This document shows, in pieces, positions 6,674-6,685 of a stretch of 6,685 bases of DNA. The position numbers and the translations under genes were made by a program. Below the pieces are notes generated by a model that ran no database searches, was not told where the DNA came from, and saw only the letters and a program-made list of their open reading frames with translations. Each line of letters begins with the position of its first letter. Positions within the stretch are counted from its first letter, which is position 1. The stretch is from Blastocatellia bacterium (GTDB taxonomy: Bacteria; Acidobacteriota; Blastocatellia; Pyrinomonadales; Pyrinomonadaceae). The stretch is from positions 1-6,685 of the forward strand of contig PSRF01000093.1 of assembly GCA_003175865.1 (NCBI GenBank), in the 5' to 3' direction.

Positions 6674-6685
6674 CTACTTAGCCAT
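6674..6685 (-). CDS. Possible last codons of an upstream gene (partial)
   Basis: The minus strand at the right edge reads ATG GCT AAG TAG, which could be the end of a gene stopping 18 bp before the cytochrome b C-terminal gene. By analogy with split bc operons it would be the b6-like N-terminal half of cytochrome b. Another frame also stops nearby (TAA at 6678-6680), so the frame cannot be chosen, and three sense codons carry no family signal. This entry rests on spacing and gene context only. Confidence 0.2.
   Translation of the reverse strand: MAK

Noticed and set aside
1..6685. CRISPR arrays, tRNA or rRNA genes, insertion sequences and defence genes.
   Set aside because: No regular repeat-spacer pattern, cloverleaf, rRNA-like sequence or transposase frame was seen; the only repeat is the single palindrome upstream of ctaA.

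Overview
The window is a compact respiratory gene block in which every supported gene lies on the minus strand, so it reads from the right edge to the left. Base composition is near 50% GC. The proteins suggest a Gram-negative, heme-rich, oxygen-respiring bacterium. The combination of a split cytochrome b, a very large multiheme cytochrome c and a 'CxxHPWM' cupredoxin lipoprotein, plus an intergenic palindromic repeat, makes Acidobacteriota (Blastocatellia-like) my first guess and Verrucomicrobiota or another soil lineage the second. This placement is inference; there is no rRNA or other marker in the window.

Layout in transcription order: (1) possibly the last codons of an upstream gene (6674-6685), where the b6-like half of cytochrome b would be expected; (2) the C-terminal, subunit IV-like part of a bc-type quinol:cytochrome c reductase (5564-6655); (3) 22 bp later, a 1173-residue membrane-anchored octaheme cytochrome c with a GTG start (2020-5541); (4) an 86-bp gap, then a 292-residue lipoprotein with a plastocyanin-like copper site (1055-1933); (5) a 97-bp gap filled almost entirely by a composite palindromic repeat (967-1051), then heme A synthase CtaA (37-957); (6) the first nine codons of another gene at the left edge (1-29).

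Working together (inference): the cytochrome b complex oxidises quinol and passes electrons to its octaheme subunit. The copper lipoprotein is a candidate periplasmic shuttle or docking carrier. CtaA makes heme A for a terminal oxidase of the aa3/caa3 type that is not in view. The Rieske protein and the b6-like half are expected beyond the right edge, and heme O synthase or oxidase genes may lie beyond the left edge.

The most noteworthy items are the architecture of the octaheme protein (membrane anchor, coiled coil, triheme module, then five class-I-like heme domains, two carrying unusual insertions), the altered Qo motif of the cytochrome b part, and the nested palindrome upstream of ctaA.
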